From positions 434,001 to 498,000 of the forward strand of contig JAIYDL010000016.1 in assembly GCA_027487515.1 (NCBI GenBank): 64,000 nt of DNA, written 5' to 3'. This document shows, one piece after another, positions 15,825 through 25,287 of the stretch (the stretch's first letter is position 1; each line of letters opens with the position of its first letter). Position numbers and translations under genes: made by a program. This stretch comes from Pseudomonadota bacterium (GTDB lineage: Bacteria > Bdellovibrionota > Bacteriovoracia > Bacteriovoracales > Bacteriovoracaceae). The notes beneath the pieces are model-generated. The model was given only the letters and a program-made list of their open reading frames with translations, made no database searches and was not told the DNA's origin.

Positions 15825-17576
15825 TTAGGACTGCAGTTGATAGTTCATGTTTTTACTGATCGGAACTCGATACCCGAAACCAAAGCTCTTCGCCTTCACC
15901 TTGAGGATCGGGCAGAACTGTGCTCTTTTATACTCCGATTTCAGATAGAGATGAAGTACTTTCGTTACTTCGGCCTCGGCGAAGCCTAATCCTAACAATT
16001 CCTTCTTGCCGAGCCGAAAACTGAGGATGCCCTCGAGGATGGGATCAAGCCGGTCGTACGGGGGGAGGGAGTCCTGGTCGAGCTGATTCTCGCGCAGCTC
16101 TGCCGAAGGACCCCGGTGAAGAATTCCGGCGGGGATGGGATCTTGAAACCGCTGGTTCACGTACTCCGCCAATCGGTAGACTTCACTTTTGTAGAGGTCA
16201 CCGAGGAGTGAGAGTGCACCGACGGAGTCACCGTACAGGGTCGAGTACCCGACCGCGAGCTCGGATTTGTTCGACGTATTCAGCACCATCGCACCGGTCT
16301 GGTTCGAGCGAGTATAGAGGAGAGTTCCTCGGAGCCGGCTTTGCACATTCTCATCGGTCAGGCCCGTGAACGGTTCGGGGAAGGTCTGACCGAAGGCGTT
16401 GCGAACGGCCGCGTGGAGAAATTTTATGGGGAAGTAGGAGAGCCCGATCCCGAGCCGGCGGCACATCTCCTCTGAAAGCTCGGTACTAACAGGAGAAGAA
16501 AAGATGCTCGGCATGTAGATCGCCTCGACGTCCTGGCCAGGGCGAAGGCCCAGTTTCACGATCGCCAAGACGAGCGCCGAATCCATGCCTCCGGAGAGGG
16601 CGACGAGAAATTTGCGGAACCCGGACTTCGCCGCGTATTCCTGGAAACCGAAGGTGAGAGCGCGGAGGACTTCCTCGCATTCGTCGTCGCTCCACCGCTG
16701 AAGTCTGGCGGGGACGGTCGATTGATCTAGCCGTGGGCTAAAGAGGCCCTCCCAGGTATTCTCCGGGGCGACGATGGGGTCGCTGTCATACCGACCGGTG
16801 AGTTCTCCGAGGGAGACACTCTGGGTCTCGGCGTCGAAGGACCGCAGCTCGACCACGAGGTCGGTGCCGGCCATGGCGAAGCTCGCGCCGTCGAAGAGTA
16901 TCTCATCCTCGCCGCCCACGCGATTGACGTAAAAGAAAGGGCAGCCAAAGAGCAGGGAGATCGACCGCGCACGCGCGAAGCGCTTCTTCCGTTTCGCGGC
17001 CTCGAAGGGCGAAGCGGACAAGTTGATCAACCCCGCAAGCCGCAACCCCCGTTCGCGGACCTCGGTCAAGAGGAGTTCGCACGGGTCTAGGTCATGGAAG
17101 CTCGAGGCCCACATGTCTTCGCAAATCTGAAGGCCAAAGGTTTCTCCTTGGAACTCATAGAACTTGCTCTCGGTGCCCCGAGAAAAGTATTTTTGCTCGT
17201 CGAAGATGTCATAGTTCGGGAGGAGCCTCTTTGTGTACAGCTCCCGGATGCCCGCTCCAGGGGCGATCTCGTAGATGACGTTCCGGATCTTCCTCGGAAC
17301 TCCATCCCTCTCGAGCTCATAGGCGAGTCCTCCCACCAGGGCCCGCCACTCTCCGCGCTGGGCCAGTGCCCAGCTGTGGATGTCATTCAAGTGGCCCTGG
17401 TAGCTATCGATGAACGGCCTCTGTAGCACCAGGTCTTGAAGGGGGTATCCGGTCAGGAACAGCTCCGGAAAAAGGTGGAGCGTGTCGCCGGTGAGCGACT
17501 CCACGATCGTCTGAAAGATGGCATCAAAGTCGGCCAGCGTGTGATGCGTTTGATGGAGAGTGAGACTTGGTTTCAT
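15825..17576 (-). CDS. nadE: Glutamine-dependent NAD+ synthetase
   Basis: The 583-residue product joins an N-terminal nitrilase-type glutaminase to a C-terminal synthetase. The glutaminase triad is visible as Glu38 (PELFLTGY), Lys116 (YTKRLLPNYDIFDE) and Cys152 (LQICEDMW). The ATP loop VALSGGMDSALVLA lies near 310. The enzyme turns nicotinic acid adenine dinucleotide into NAD using glutamine as nitrogen donor. I chose the ATG at 17576 since MKPSLTL fits the family N-terminus; a TTG at 17600 would add eight residues. It diverges from trmFO. Confidence 0.92.
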   Translation of the reverse strand: MKPSLTLHQTHHTLADFDAIFQTIVESLTGDTLHLFPELFLTGYPLQDLVLQRPFIDSYQGHLNDIHSWALAQRGEWRALVGGLAYELERDGVPRKIRNVIYEIAPGAGIRELYTKRLLPNYDIFDEQKYFSRGTESKFYEFQGETFGLQICEDMWASSFHDLDPCELLLTEVRERGLRLAGLINLSASPFEAAKRKKRFARARSISLLFGCPFFYVNRVGGEDEILFDGASFAMAGTDLVVELRSFDAETQSVSLGELTGRYDSDPIVAPENTWEGLFSPRLDQSTVPARLQRWSDDECEEVLRALTFGFQEYAAKSGFRKFLVALSGGMDSALVLAIVKLGLRPGQDVEAIYMPSIFSSPVSTELSEEMCRRLGIGLSYFPIKFLHAAVRNAFGQTFPEPFTGLTDENVQSRLRGTLLYTRSNQTGAMVLNTSNKSELAVGYSTLYGDSVGALSLLGDLYKSEVYRLAEYVNQRFQDPIPAGILHRGPSAELRENQLDQDSLPPYDRLDPILEGILSFRLGKKELLGLGFAEAEVTKVLHLYLKSEYKRAQFCPILKVKAKSFGFGYRVPISKNMNYQLQS

Positions 17577-17667
17577 GTGGGTCCGTATCGCTTGACACAA
17601 TGCCTAATAAAAGGGTATCTGATGACCTCTCAAGTATAGCGAAAAAGTCCTAAAAAAGAGAGCCCTC

Positions 17668-19023
17668 ATGCAGATTTCTGGTCAGCCACGTGTCCTCGTC
17701 ATCGGTGCCGGCCTCGCGGGTTCAGACGCCGCGATGTACCTGGCGCGAAGAGACGTCGATGTCATCCTCCTCGAGTCGAAGACGGTGCGACTCAATCCGG
17801 CCCAGAAGAATCCAAACTTCGGGGAGCTGGTGTGCACGAATTCCCTAAAGTCGCTGGATCCGTACAGTGCGCATGGGCTGCTCAAGGCCGAGATGAAGGC
17901 CTTCGATTCTTTTATCCTCGAGGTCGCTGAGCGCAACGCTGTCCCGGCCGGGGATGCGCTGGCCGTCGATCGAGATAAGTTCGCGGCCGAGATCACCGAG
18001 AAGCTCCGGGCCCATCCCCGGATCACCGTCGTGGACCGCGAGGCCCACGATCCGGAAGCGCTGAGGATCGAGTATGGGTGCCAGTACGTCATCGTTGCGA
18101 CGGGGCCCCTCACAACGAAAACGCTCGAGGACTGGATCTTGCGCGAGATTTCTAGCGACGACTTCTACTTCTACGACGCCATCGCCCCGGTGGTTGACGC
18201 CGACACCCTCGACCTGTCGAAGATGTACTTCAAGGACCGCCACAAAAGCATGGAGGAGGGCGGTGACTACCTCAACGCTCCCATGACCAAAGAGCAGTAC
18301 TACGCCTTCGTCGACGAGCTCGCCCGGGCAGAGAAGGTCCCCCCGAAGACGTTCGAAGACTGGAAGTTTTTTGAATCGTGCCTGCCGATCGATCTCATGG
18401 CGGAGCGAGGCCCGGACACGGCCCGCTTTTCGTGCATGAAGCCCGTGGGCCTTGAGCCGGACATCAACGGCAAGTGGCCCTTTGCGGTGGTCCAGCTGCG
18501 CAAGGAGAACCTTCTGGGCTCGGCCTACAACCTCGTCGGCTTCCAGACTCGACTGACCTACAAAGAGCAGGTGCGAGTCTTCCGCATGATCCCGGGCCTG
18601 GAAGAGGCGAGCTTCATCCACCTTGGGTCTTGTCACCGGAATTCGTTTCTTAATGCCCGAAAGCTTCTCGACTTCGACCTTCGGTCCAAGGCCCACCCAG
18701 CGATTTACTTTGCGGGTCAGATCACGGGCGTTGAAGGCTACACAGAGTCCGCGTCCATGGGCCTCTACGTCGCGTTTCAAGTGCTCCGACGGATTGGGGG
18801 AGAGGAACCTCTCCGGTTCCCCGTTGAGACGGCCTTCGGAGCGTTGGTCAATTACATCATGACGATCGAAAAGCCTTGTCCCTCCAACATTAACTTTGGC
18901 CTCCTGCCATCGGTCCCATTCACCCGCGAGCAAAAGCGCGCCGGAGGGAAGAAGCTGAAGAAAGAACTTGTCGCCCGGCGGGCACAAGAAGTTTTCCAAA
19001 GCTTCCAATCTTCGCTAAGATAG
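17668..19023 (+). CDS. trmFO: Folate/FAD-dependent tRNA (uracil-54-C5)-methyltransferase TrmFO
   Basis: The 451-residue protein has the FAD-binding motif VIGAGLAGSDAA at 11-22, catalytic Cys56 in ELVCTNSLKS and the second family cysteine in FFESCLPIDLMAERG. The later blocks (YNLVGFQTRL, FAGQITGVEGYTES) are typical of TrmFO. It makes ribothymidine at position 54 of tRNA with methylene-tetrahydrofolate. It replaces the SAM-dependent TrmA, as in many non-enteric bacteria. The ATG is preceded by AGAGAG. It is 4 bases upstream of the next gene. Confidence 0.95.
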   Translation: MQISGQPRVLVIGAGLAGSDAAMYLARRDVDVILLESKTVRLNPAQKNPNFGELVCTNSLKSLDPYSAHGLLKAEMKAFDSFILEVAERNAVPAGDALAVDRDKFAAEITEKLRAHPRITVVDREAHDPEALRIEYGCQYVIVATGPLTTKTLEDWILREISSDDFYFYDAIAPVVDADTLDLSKMYFKDRHKSMEEGGDYLNAPMTKEQYYAFVDELARAEKVPPKTFEDWKFFESCLPIDLMAERGPDTARFSCMKPVGLEPDINGKWPFAVVQLRKENLLGSAYNLVGFQTRLTYKEQVRVFRMIPGLEEASFIHLGSCHRNSFLNARKLLDFDLRSKAHPAIYFAGQITGVEGYTESASMGLYVAFQVLRRIGGEEPLRFPVETAFGALVNYIMTIEKPCPSNINFGLLPSVPFTREQKRAGGKKLKKELVARRAQEVFQSFQSSLR

Positions 19024-19027
19024 CGCC

Positions 19028-19930
19028 ATGGTTGGAACCTTCTACGTCATTTTTGCGTGTTTACTCTGGGGCATGGATACGCTCATCCGATACCCCTTGG
19101 TCGAAAGCGGCACCAATCCGATCACCATCGTGTTCTACGAGCACTGCATCCTCGCCCTCATCTTCTCGGTGGGACTTCTCCCCAACCTCCGTCGAATCGG
19201 TGAGCTCAAGCTGGCGGACATCTTTAGTTTCCTGGTGATCGGCTGCCTAGGGTCAGCGATCGCGACCGTGGCCTTCACTGAGTCTTTCCGCTACCTCAAC
19301 CCGTCTCTGGTGATCCTCCTTCAAAAGCTTCAGCCGGTGGTCGCCATTGGCCTTGCCGCGGTGGTGCTTAAAGAAGAGCTCCAAAAGCAGTTCGTGGTCT
19401 GGGCCGGCGTGTGCCTTTTCGGTGGGCTCCTCGTGAGTTCCCCGGACATTGAACGATTCTACGGTCTCCTTGTCTCGGACTTCGGTGCGGTGACCTCCGA
19501 TGTCGCTCTCCGGGGCTACGGGCTCGTTGGAGTCTCGATCCTCGGCTGGGGGGCAACGACGGTGTTTGGGAAGCGTCTTTCGCTCGTCGGTTTCGAGACC
19601 CGCTCCATCATGGGGGGGCGTTTCCTCCTGGGCCTGGTGGCACTCGTTCCGTTTGTCCAGTTCGACCGAGCGCTCATCCTTCCTCGCGGCGAAGACTACC
19701 TTCGGATCCTGATCATGGTGATCATCTCCGGGGCCCTCGCCATGTGGCTCTACTACCAGGGTCTCCGGAGGCTCTCGGCGAAGACCACGGCCGTGGCCGA
19801 AATGTTTTTTCCCTTTTTTGCCATCATCGTGAACTGGATTTTTCTTGGGAAAGAGTTATCGCAGTTGCAACTCATCGGGGGAGCGATCCTGATCTTCGGC
19901 TCCTTTGTGATCCAGATCAAAAAGTATTAA
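19028..19930 (+). CDS. EamA/DMT-family transporter
   Basis: The 300-residue protein is very hydrophobic with about ten membrane segments in two similar halves, as in drug/metabolite transporters of the EamA type (for example LNPSLVILLQKLQPVVAIGLA in the first half and AKTTAVAEMFFPFFAIIVNW in the second). It exports or imports small metabolites across the inner membrane; the substrate cannot be told from sequence. It lies between trmFO (4-base gap) and the next gene (1-base gap), so one transcript is likely. Confidence 0.85.
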   Translation: MVGTFYVIFACLLWGMDTLIRYPLVESGTNPITIVFYEHCILALIFSVGLLPNLRRIGELKLADIFSFLVIGCLGSAIATVAFTESFRYLNPSLVILLQKLQPVVAIGLAAVVLKEELQKQFVVWAGVCLFGGLLVSSPDIERFYGLLVSDFGAVTSDVALRGYGLVGVSILGWGATTVFGKRLSLVGFETRSIMGGRFLLGLVALVPFVQFDRALILPRGEDYLRILIMVIISGALAMWLYYQGLRRLSAKTTAVAEMFFPFFAIIVNWIFLGKELSQLQLIGGAILIFGSFVIQIKKY

Positions 19931-19931
19931 C

Positions 19932-20981
19932 ATGAAGACCGCCATCGCTGTGGACAGCCTCCTCCTGCGCGACGAAGCCACTTTCTTAGTGGAGCTCGTG
20001 CTGAACTTGTTTCCGAATTCTGAGCTTTACACCATCGTCCACCGACAGGGTGCGATCCTCGGGAGCATCGAACGAAGACCCATCGTTTCATCGTTCCTCA
20101 CTCACCGGGCCACGGGGCGTGATCCCCTCCGGAAGAACCTCTGGATCATGCCGTCGGCGGTGAAGGCCATCCCGTTGCACCCGAGCATCGAGAAAGTGAT
20201 CGTGCTGTCGCGGGGCTATGTCCATGGGCTGACCCTGCCCGAGCATGTGGAGCGCCTGCTCTACGTCCTCGACTGGGATCTGGTGGATCAGTCGGGCCTC
20301 GGACTTCAGCGCTTCTTTTGTCCCTTCGTGAACGACTGGCGTGAGCGCGCTCTGCAGAAGTACCCGAAGATCGCTGTGAGTTCGGAGGCCCTGCGTGGCC
20401 GGCTCGAGCTCCCGAACGCCGAGGTGATCGCGCCGACCTATCGGACAGAAGAGTACCCCTTCGTCCGTGACGAGGATCATAACTTCAATTTCACCCACCA
20501 CCTCATCCACACGCAGGGCCTATCTGTGGCCGAGTTCAAGACTCTCGCCGGAGTGCTTCTGGCGAAGAACGAAATGGTGAGAGTCCTCGGGCCCGACGCT
20601 CACCTGGCGGAAGCGAAGGCCCAGTTCCCCGCTCTGGAGTTCGCGGGTGATCATTGCGAGGCGACGAGCGCACTTTACTCTCATCAGGCGAAAGCGATCT
20701 GGGATCTATCGACGTCTTTCTTCCCTGCCCGGGCCTTCGGGGCCCTGGCCACAGGCCGTCCCGCCGTCGTGCGAGATCTGCCCATTCATCGGGAATTCTT
20801 AACAGTGGGGGCGCGGTTCTTGAAGGACCTCTCGGTGCCGGCCATCGAAGACGCACATCAAGAGGTGGAGGGGAGCTATCTTTCAGAAGATCGCAAGCTC
20901 CTGCGTCGAGCAGGCCTCAAGTGGAACGAGCGCCTCTTTAAGTCCCGGATGAGCAAGTTCTTAGGCGCCAGGGACTCCTAG
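19932..20981 (+). CDS. Putative GT-B type glycosyltransferase
   Basis: The 349-residue protein has no signal peptide. The best clue is the C-terminal stretch from about 254, where FFPARAFGALATGRPAVVRD and then IHREFL resemble the donor-binding loop and helix of GT1/GT4 glycosyltransferases. The N-terminal half is weakly conserved in character and could hold the acceptor domain. The canonical EX7E motif is not clear. Position after a small-molecule transporter gives no firm pathway. Alternative: an unrelated Rossmann-like protein. Confidence 0.5.
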   Translation: MKTAIAVDSLLLRDEATFLVELVLNLFPNSELYTIVHRQGAILGSIERRPIVSSFLTHRATGRDPLRKNLWIMPSAVKAIPLHPSIEKVIVLSRGYVHGLTLPEHVERLLYVLDWDLVDQSGLGLQRFFCPFVNDWRERALQKYPKIAVSSEALRGRLELPNAEVIAPTYRTEEYPFVRDEDHNFNFTHHLIHTQGLSVAEFKTLAGVLLAKNEMVRVLGPDAHLAEAKAQFPALEFAGDHCEATSALYSHQAKAIWDLSTSFFPARAFGALATGRPAVVRDLPIHREFLTVGARFLKDLSVPAIEDAHQEVEGSYLSEDRKLLRRAGLKWNERLFKSRMSKFLGARDS

Positions 20982-20999
20982 CTCTTCGGGAAGACTGGG

Positions 21000-22010
21000 C
21001 TACTTCTCGGCCGCGTCGAGAGTCCGGAGGACCTCCTCGACTTTGGCGATCGCGCGCTCGATGACGGCTTCGGTGTTTTCGCTGTCCTTGCGAGTGAGGA
21101 TCGTCGCCGCAGAGTGGGAGTGACCGCCGCCGCCTAGGGCCACCGCGATGACGCCGACGTCGTACTCCCCAGACGAGCGAAGGCTCATCTTGATGTGATC
21201 CCCGTCGTCGCGGAACATGCACGCGACCTTGATGTTATTAAGAACGAGGAGGTTGTTGATGAAGGCGTGGGTGTCCTCGACGTCGCCGGCGAAGCGGTCA
21301 ATGTCGTCTTTCCGCATTTGCATCCAGGCGATGGTCTCGTCGTGGTTCGTCGCCGCCGTATTCAGAATACTCGCCAAGAGGTGCATGTGGTGGACGCGCT
21401 TGGTTCCGTAGATGCCGTTGTAGGCCTCGGGAGGATTGATGCCGGTGTCCATCAGCCGGGCCACAAGTCGGTGCGTTGCCCCCGACACAGTTGGGTAGCG
21501 GAAGGAGCTGGTGTCGATGATGATCGCCGTGTAGATCGGCAGAGCGATTTTTTTGGTAAACCGAATCCCGAGGTGCTCGATCATCTCCCCGACGATCTGG
21601 CCCGTCGCCGCCGCCGTGACGTCGATGCAGTGATCGGACAGGTCGCGCCCGCGGCAGGGATGGTGGTCGATGTAGAGAGTCGGAACCGAGGAGGCCAGGG
21701 CGGCGATGAGGTTCGCGCCAATCCGCAGCTTGGTGTTCGTGTCGACCACGATCACGAGGTCGGGCCGCCAGGAGGGGAGCTCGGCAGAGAACTCGACGAG
21801 ACCGGAGACGACTTTTTCTGGGTCCAAGTATTGATACCGATCGAGGAGAGGTTCTTCGTTCACGCAGTAAGCGCTCTTCCCGTACTGGCGCAGGGCCAGG
21901 CAGAGGGCGATCTCGGACCCGATGCCGTCGGCGTCGGGGATCTCGTGGGTCGTGATCAAGATCCGCTCCGCTACTTGTATTCTCGACTTAAACGTATCTA
22001 AAATAGTCAT
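21000..22010 (-). CDS. nrnA: DHH-family nanoRNase / pAp phosphatase
   Basis: The 336-residue protein has the DHH phosphoesterase motifs in order: His22, Asp26 and Asp28 (THEIPDADG), Asp90 (VIVVDT), Asp115-His116-His117 (YIDHHPC), a further catalytic Asp in IIIDTSSFRYPT, and the C-terminal DHHA1 loop ALGGGGHSHSAA. This is the NrnA/RecJ-like family that degrades very short RNAs and 3'-phosphoadenosine 5'-phosphate. It acts in the cytoplasm. Upstream, TATAAA ends only 3 bases before the ATG and no ribosome site is seen, suggesting a leaderless transcript or a later start. Confidence 0.9.
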   Translation of the reverse strand: MTILDTFKSRIQVAERILITTHEIPDADGIGSEIALCLALRQYGKSAYCVNEEPLLDRYQYLDPEKVVSGLVEFSAELPSWRPDLVIVVDTNTKLRIGANLIAALASSVPTLYIDHHPCRGRDLSDHCIDVTAAATGQIVGEMIEHLGIRFTKKIALPIYTAIIIDTSSFRYPTVSGATHRLVARLMDTGINPPEAYNGIYGTKRVHHMHLLASILNTAATNHDETIAWMQMRKDDIDRFAGDVEDTHAFINNLLVLNNIKVACMFRDDGDHIKMSLRSSGEYDVGVIAVALGGGGHSHSAATILTRKDSENTEAVIERAIAKVEEVLRTLDAAEK

Positions 22011-22070
22011 AGTTTTATACGAACCGTGTCGGAGTCTGACTTATTAACTGGAGCGTGTTCTCGTGATTGT

Positions 22071-23009
22071 ATGGTGAATATGGATAAAATACTAGTAGTT
22101 GATCAGGTCACTAAAGAGTTCCCCGGGCGGACGGCGGTCTCCGGTGTGTCTTTTTCGGTCAACAAGGGCTCGATCCACGGTTTCCTCGGTCCCAACGGCG
22201 CCGGGAAGTCAACCACGCTACGGATGATCGCCGGGCTGCTGGTTCCGACGTCGGGTACGATCAGCCTCCTCGGTGCGCCCGTCGTGGCCGACAAGCTCAA
22301 CCATAGGAATTTGATTGGACTCCTGCCGGAGACTCCGCCGCTCTACCCGGACATGCGTGTCGAGGCGTACCTTCGATTCGTGGCAAAGCTCCATCGAGTT
22401 TCAAACGTCTCGGAGTCGGTCGACAAAGTCCTCGAGGCCCTCACGTTGACCGGAGTCCGCCACCGGCTCATCGGGAACCTCTCCAAGGGGTACCGCCAGC
22501 GCGTAGGCCTGGCCCAGGCGCTGGTCTTCGATCCGCCCTTCTTGATCCTCGATGAACCCACCAACGGCCTTGATCCCCAGACGGTGGTCGAGCTGCGCGA
22601 GTTCATTAAAAAACTCTCGGCCCAGAAGACGATTCTTTTCTCGTCGCACGTGCTCCCAGAGGTCGAACAACTCTGTGACCAGATCACGATCATTCACCAC
22701 GGCCGCATCCGGGCCTCCGGTGATTTGCGCGAGATCCACCGGCGCTTCCGGCAGGGCCTCGTCCTCAGAGTGGGTGTGCTCGAGCACGAGACGCTCCCGG
22801 ACCTCTCCGGCCTGGGCAAGTATGAGGTCACCCACGAGCACGTCGTGGGCCACGAGCGCCGCTTCGACCTCGTCTTTGCGGATGACCGAGACTGCCGCGC
22901 CGAACTGGGACGGTTGATTTTTGACCGGGGTCTGCACCTCCTGACGATGCAGGTGCAGTCTCCGGAGCTCGAGGACATTTTCCTGCACGCCACGGAGACT
23001 CAATCATGA
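22071..23009 (+). CDS. ABC transporter ATP-binding protein (GldA-like)
   Basis: The product has a Walker A GPNGAGKSTT, signature LSKGYRQRVGLAQAL, Walker B FLILDEPTNGLD and switch His in FSSHVLPE, all intact, followed by an extra C-terminal domain of about 90 residues. I start at ATG 22071; ATG 22080 is equally possible and neither has a strong ribosome site. It powers the permease and GldG-like proteins encoded next, with which it overlaps by ATGA. The set resembles the GldAFG system known from gliding Bacteroidetes, but similar operons occur in many non-gliding bacteria. Confidence 0.9.
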   Translation: MVNMDKILVVDQVTKEFPGRTAVSGVSFSVNKGSIHGFLGPNGAGKSTTLRMIAGLLVPTSGTISLLGAPVVADKLNHRNLIGLLPETPPLYPDMRVEAYLRFVAKLHRVSNVSESVDKVLEALTLTGVRHRLIGNLSKGYRQRVGLAQALVFDPPFLILDEPTNGLDPQTVVELREFIKKLSAQKTILFSSHVLPEVEQLCDQITIIHHGRIRASGDLREIHRRFRQGLVLRVGVLEHETLPDLSGLGKYEVTHEHVVGHERRFDLVFADDRDCRAELGRLIFDRGLHLLTMQVQSPELEDIFLHATETQS

Positions 23010-23761
23010 TCTGGATCATCGTAAAGAAAGAACTCGACGCCTACTTCTCCTCCCCCCTGGCCTACGTCTTGATCGGCCTCTTCTCGCTCATCACCGGGGT
23101 GATCTTCTTCAACCTCCTGGTCAGCTACACCGACGGGATCCAGGCGATCCCCCCGGCGCTCGCCGAGGAGAAATCTTTCCCGGAAGAAGTCGTGTACCCG
23201 CTCTTCACGAACCTCAACTTCCTCTTCCTCGTTTTCATTCCACTCATCACGATGAAGCTCTTCTCCGAAGAAAAGCGACAGGAGACGCTGGACCTCTACT
23301 GGCTCTCGCCGGTGACCGATACGAAGATCTTCCTCGGCAAGTTCTTCGCGGCGCTGGGCCTGATCATCGCCATGCTCCTGATCACGGGAGTCTTCCCCCT
23401 CGTGATCTGGGGAGTCGGGATCCGCGACTTCTCCCTCCTCGGGACCTCGTACCTGGCCGTTCTCCTCAACGCTGCCTGCTACATTTCGCTGGGCCTCTTC
23501 TGCTCCTCGATCTCGAGTAACCAGATCGTCGCGGGTCTCCTCGGGATCCTCGGCATCATGTTCCTCTGGATGGTGAGCTGGGGCGGGCACCTCAACTCGA
23601 ACTACGCCGTGGCAGAGATCTTCACCTACGTTGGGATCACGTCTCACTTCGAACGGGTCCTGCGTGGACTCGTTGGCACGCAGGACCTCATTTACTACGG
23701 AACGTTCATGTTCCTCATGGGCTTCCTGACGGTGAAGTGCCTTGGCCGGAGGAACTGGTGA
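23006..23761 (+). CDS. ABC-2 type permease, GldF-like
   Basis: The 251-residue protein has six membrane segments and the typical GldF opening IVKKELDAYFSSPLAYVLIG and the central motif LPLITMKLFSEEKRQETLDL-like block (here IPLITMKLFSEEKRQ at about 89-103, then TLDLYWLSPV). It is the membrane channel subunit partnered by the ATPase upstream. It overlaps the preceding gene by 4 bases and the following gene by 1 base, consistent with an obligate complex. Confidence 0.9.
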   Translation: MIWIIVKKELDAYFSSPLAYVLIGLFSLITGVIFFNLLVSYTDGIQAIPPALAEEKSFPEEVVYPLFTNLNFLFLVFIPLITMKLFSEEKRQETLDLYWLSPVTDTKIFLGKFFAALGLIIAMLLITGVFPLVIWGVGIRDFSLLGTSYLAVLLNAACYISLGLFCSSISSNQIVAGLLGILGIMFLWMVSWGGHLNSNYAVAEIFTYVGITSHFERVLRGLVGTQDLIYYGTFMFLMGFLTVKCLGRRNW

Positions 23762-25287
23762 TGAAGGCATGGCTCTACCCGCTCTGGGTTATCATCGACG
23801 TCCTGGTTTTCCTGGCGGCCATTTCTCTCTGGATCACTGCCCCGGAGTTCGGGACGCTCAACACCGGCGTCACGGTCTTCGCCCTCGCCCTCGGCGTGCT
23901 CCTTTTGATCCTCCGCTTCGAGGAGTTCAAGGTCTTCGTCCGGACCCGGTACTTCGAGCGGATTCTTTTCCATGGCACAAACGTCGTCCTCGTGGTTTCA
24001 ATCCTGGGTCTCCTCAACTACCTCGGGAACCGGAACTACCAGGAATATGACCTCACCTTCGAGAAACGCAACAGCCTCACGGATCAAACTCGGAAAGTCC
24101 TGGAGATGGTCGGTGGACCCCTCAAGATGACCTTCTTCGCTAAGCGCGGAGAGTGGGCGCCGATGCTCAATCTCCTAAGACTCTACAAAGCGGCGAACCG
24201 GAGCATCTCGCTGGAGGCGATCGACACGGACCTGAGACCGGACCTGGTGAAGGCGAAGGGGATCACGCAGAACGGAACCGTGATGATCACGTACGGCGGG
24301 AAAGATTCTCTGTTCCCGATCTCCGACGAACTCTCCGTCACCAACGCGCTCCTGAAGATCCTTCGCACGGACAAGCACATCCTTTACTTCGTCACGGGAC
24401 ACCAAGAGCTCTCCTGTGCGGAGGCATCTGCGGAAGGAATCTCCATCCTCTGTGAGCGCCTCCGAGGGCTGGACTACGAACTCCGTGAGCTCGACCTCAC
24501 GAAGGTGAAGCGCGTGCCTGCGGACGCCACGGCGGTCTTTGTCCTAGGACCGATCTCCGGCTTCCTGAAAGCAGAAACCGAGCTCCTGAAGACCTACGTC
24601 AACGGCGGTGGGAGCTTCTTCCTCGCCCTCGCCCCGGCCTTCAAAGCTGAGCTGTATGATGGGCTCACGGAGCTGGTGAAGCCCTTCGGGCTGGCCCTTG
24701 GAAATGACATCGTCATCGACCGGACTTCGACGGTCCAAGGGGCCGAGGCTACGATCCCGATCGTCGGTGACTACGAAGTTCAGCACCCGATCACCGAAGG
24801 ATTCACCATCCGGACCATGTTCCCGTTGAGCTCCTCTGTGAAGGTTCTCGATGGAAATGACAGCGCCCAGATCCTCGCCGCAACGTCCGCCTTCCCGGGA
24901 AGCTGGGCCGAGACGAACCTGAAAGGGGTGACCGAAGGCAAGGCCAAGTTCGATGAGTCTAAAGATACGAAAGGGCCCGTGGGGCTCCTGGGAGTCTCCG
25001 AGGGCACTGGGTCTTCGACGACGCGGATCGTTCTCCTCGGCTCGAGCTCTTTTCTGATCAACGCCTACCACGCCCAATCCGGGAACACGAACCTCTTTCT
25101 GAACGCCGTCTCTTGGATCGTGAATGACGAGGGCATCATCTCCCTGAACCGACCCGGCCTCGAGGAGTATCCGGTGATTCTGTCGGCGCAGCACCTGCAG
25201 TTCATCTTCGTGATCTCCATCCTTGTGGTTCCGATCACCTTCTTCGGGGCGGCCATCTTCGTCTACCGCCGGAGAAGACTCCTATGA
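23761..25287 (+). CDS. GldG-like ABC transporter auxiliary membrane protein
   Basis: The ATG at 23761 overlaps the permease stop. The 508-residue protein has two or three membrane segments in the first 95 residues, a large extracytoplasmic domain (about 100-470) with the ABC_transp_aux pattern (KRNSLTDQTRKVLEMV, LYFVTGHQELS, FVLGPISGFLKAE) and a final membrane segment near 483-503. These proteins belong to the GldG family; the periplasmic domain may bind the transported substrate, which is unknown. It overlaps the next gene by ATGA. Confidence 0.88.
   Translation: MKAWLYPLWVIIDVLVFLAAISLWITAPEFGTLNTGVTVFALALGVLLLILRFEEFKVFVRTRYFERILFHGTNVVLVVSILGLLNYLGNRNYQEYDLTFEKRNSLTDQTRKVLEMVGGPLKMTFFAKRGEWAPMLNLLRLYKAANRSISLEAIDTDLRPDLVKAKGITQNGTVMITYGGKDSLFPISDELSVTNALLKILRTDKHILYFVTGHQELSCAEASAEGISILCERLRGLDYELRELDLTKVKRVPADATAVFVLGPISGFLKAETELLKTYVNGGGSFFLALAPAFKAELYDGLTELVKPFGLALGNDIVIDRTSTVQGAEATIPIVGDYEVQHPITEGFTIRTMFPLSSSVKVLDGNDSAQILAATSAFPGSWAETNLKGVTEGKAKFDESKDTKGPVGLLGVSEGTGSSTTRIVLLGSSSFLINAYHAQSGNTNLFLNAVSWIVNDEGIISLNRPGLEEYPVILSAQHLQFIFVISILVVPITFFGAAIFVYRRRRLL

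Noticed and set aside
17845..19008. 387-codon frame on the - strand
   Set aside because: Antisense to trmFO; no recognisable motif, no ribosome site.
23000..23770. 256-codon frame on the - strand, very rich in Glu and Asp
   Set aside because: The acidic composition mirrors hydrophobic codons of the GldF-like permease on the other strand.
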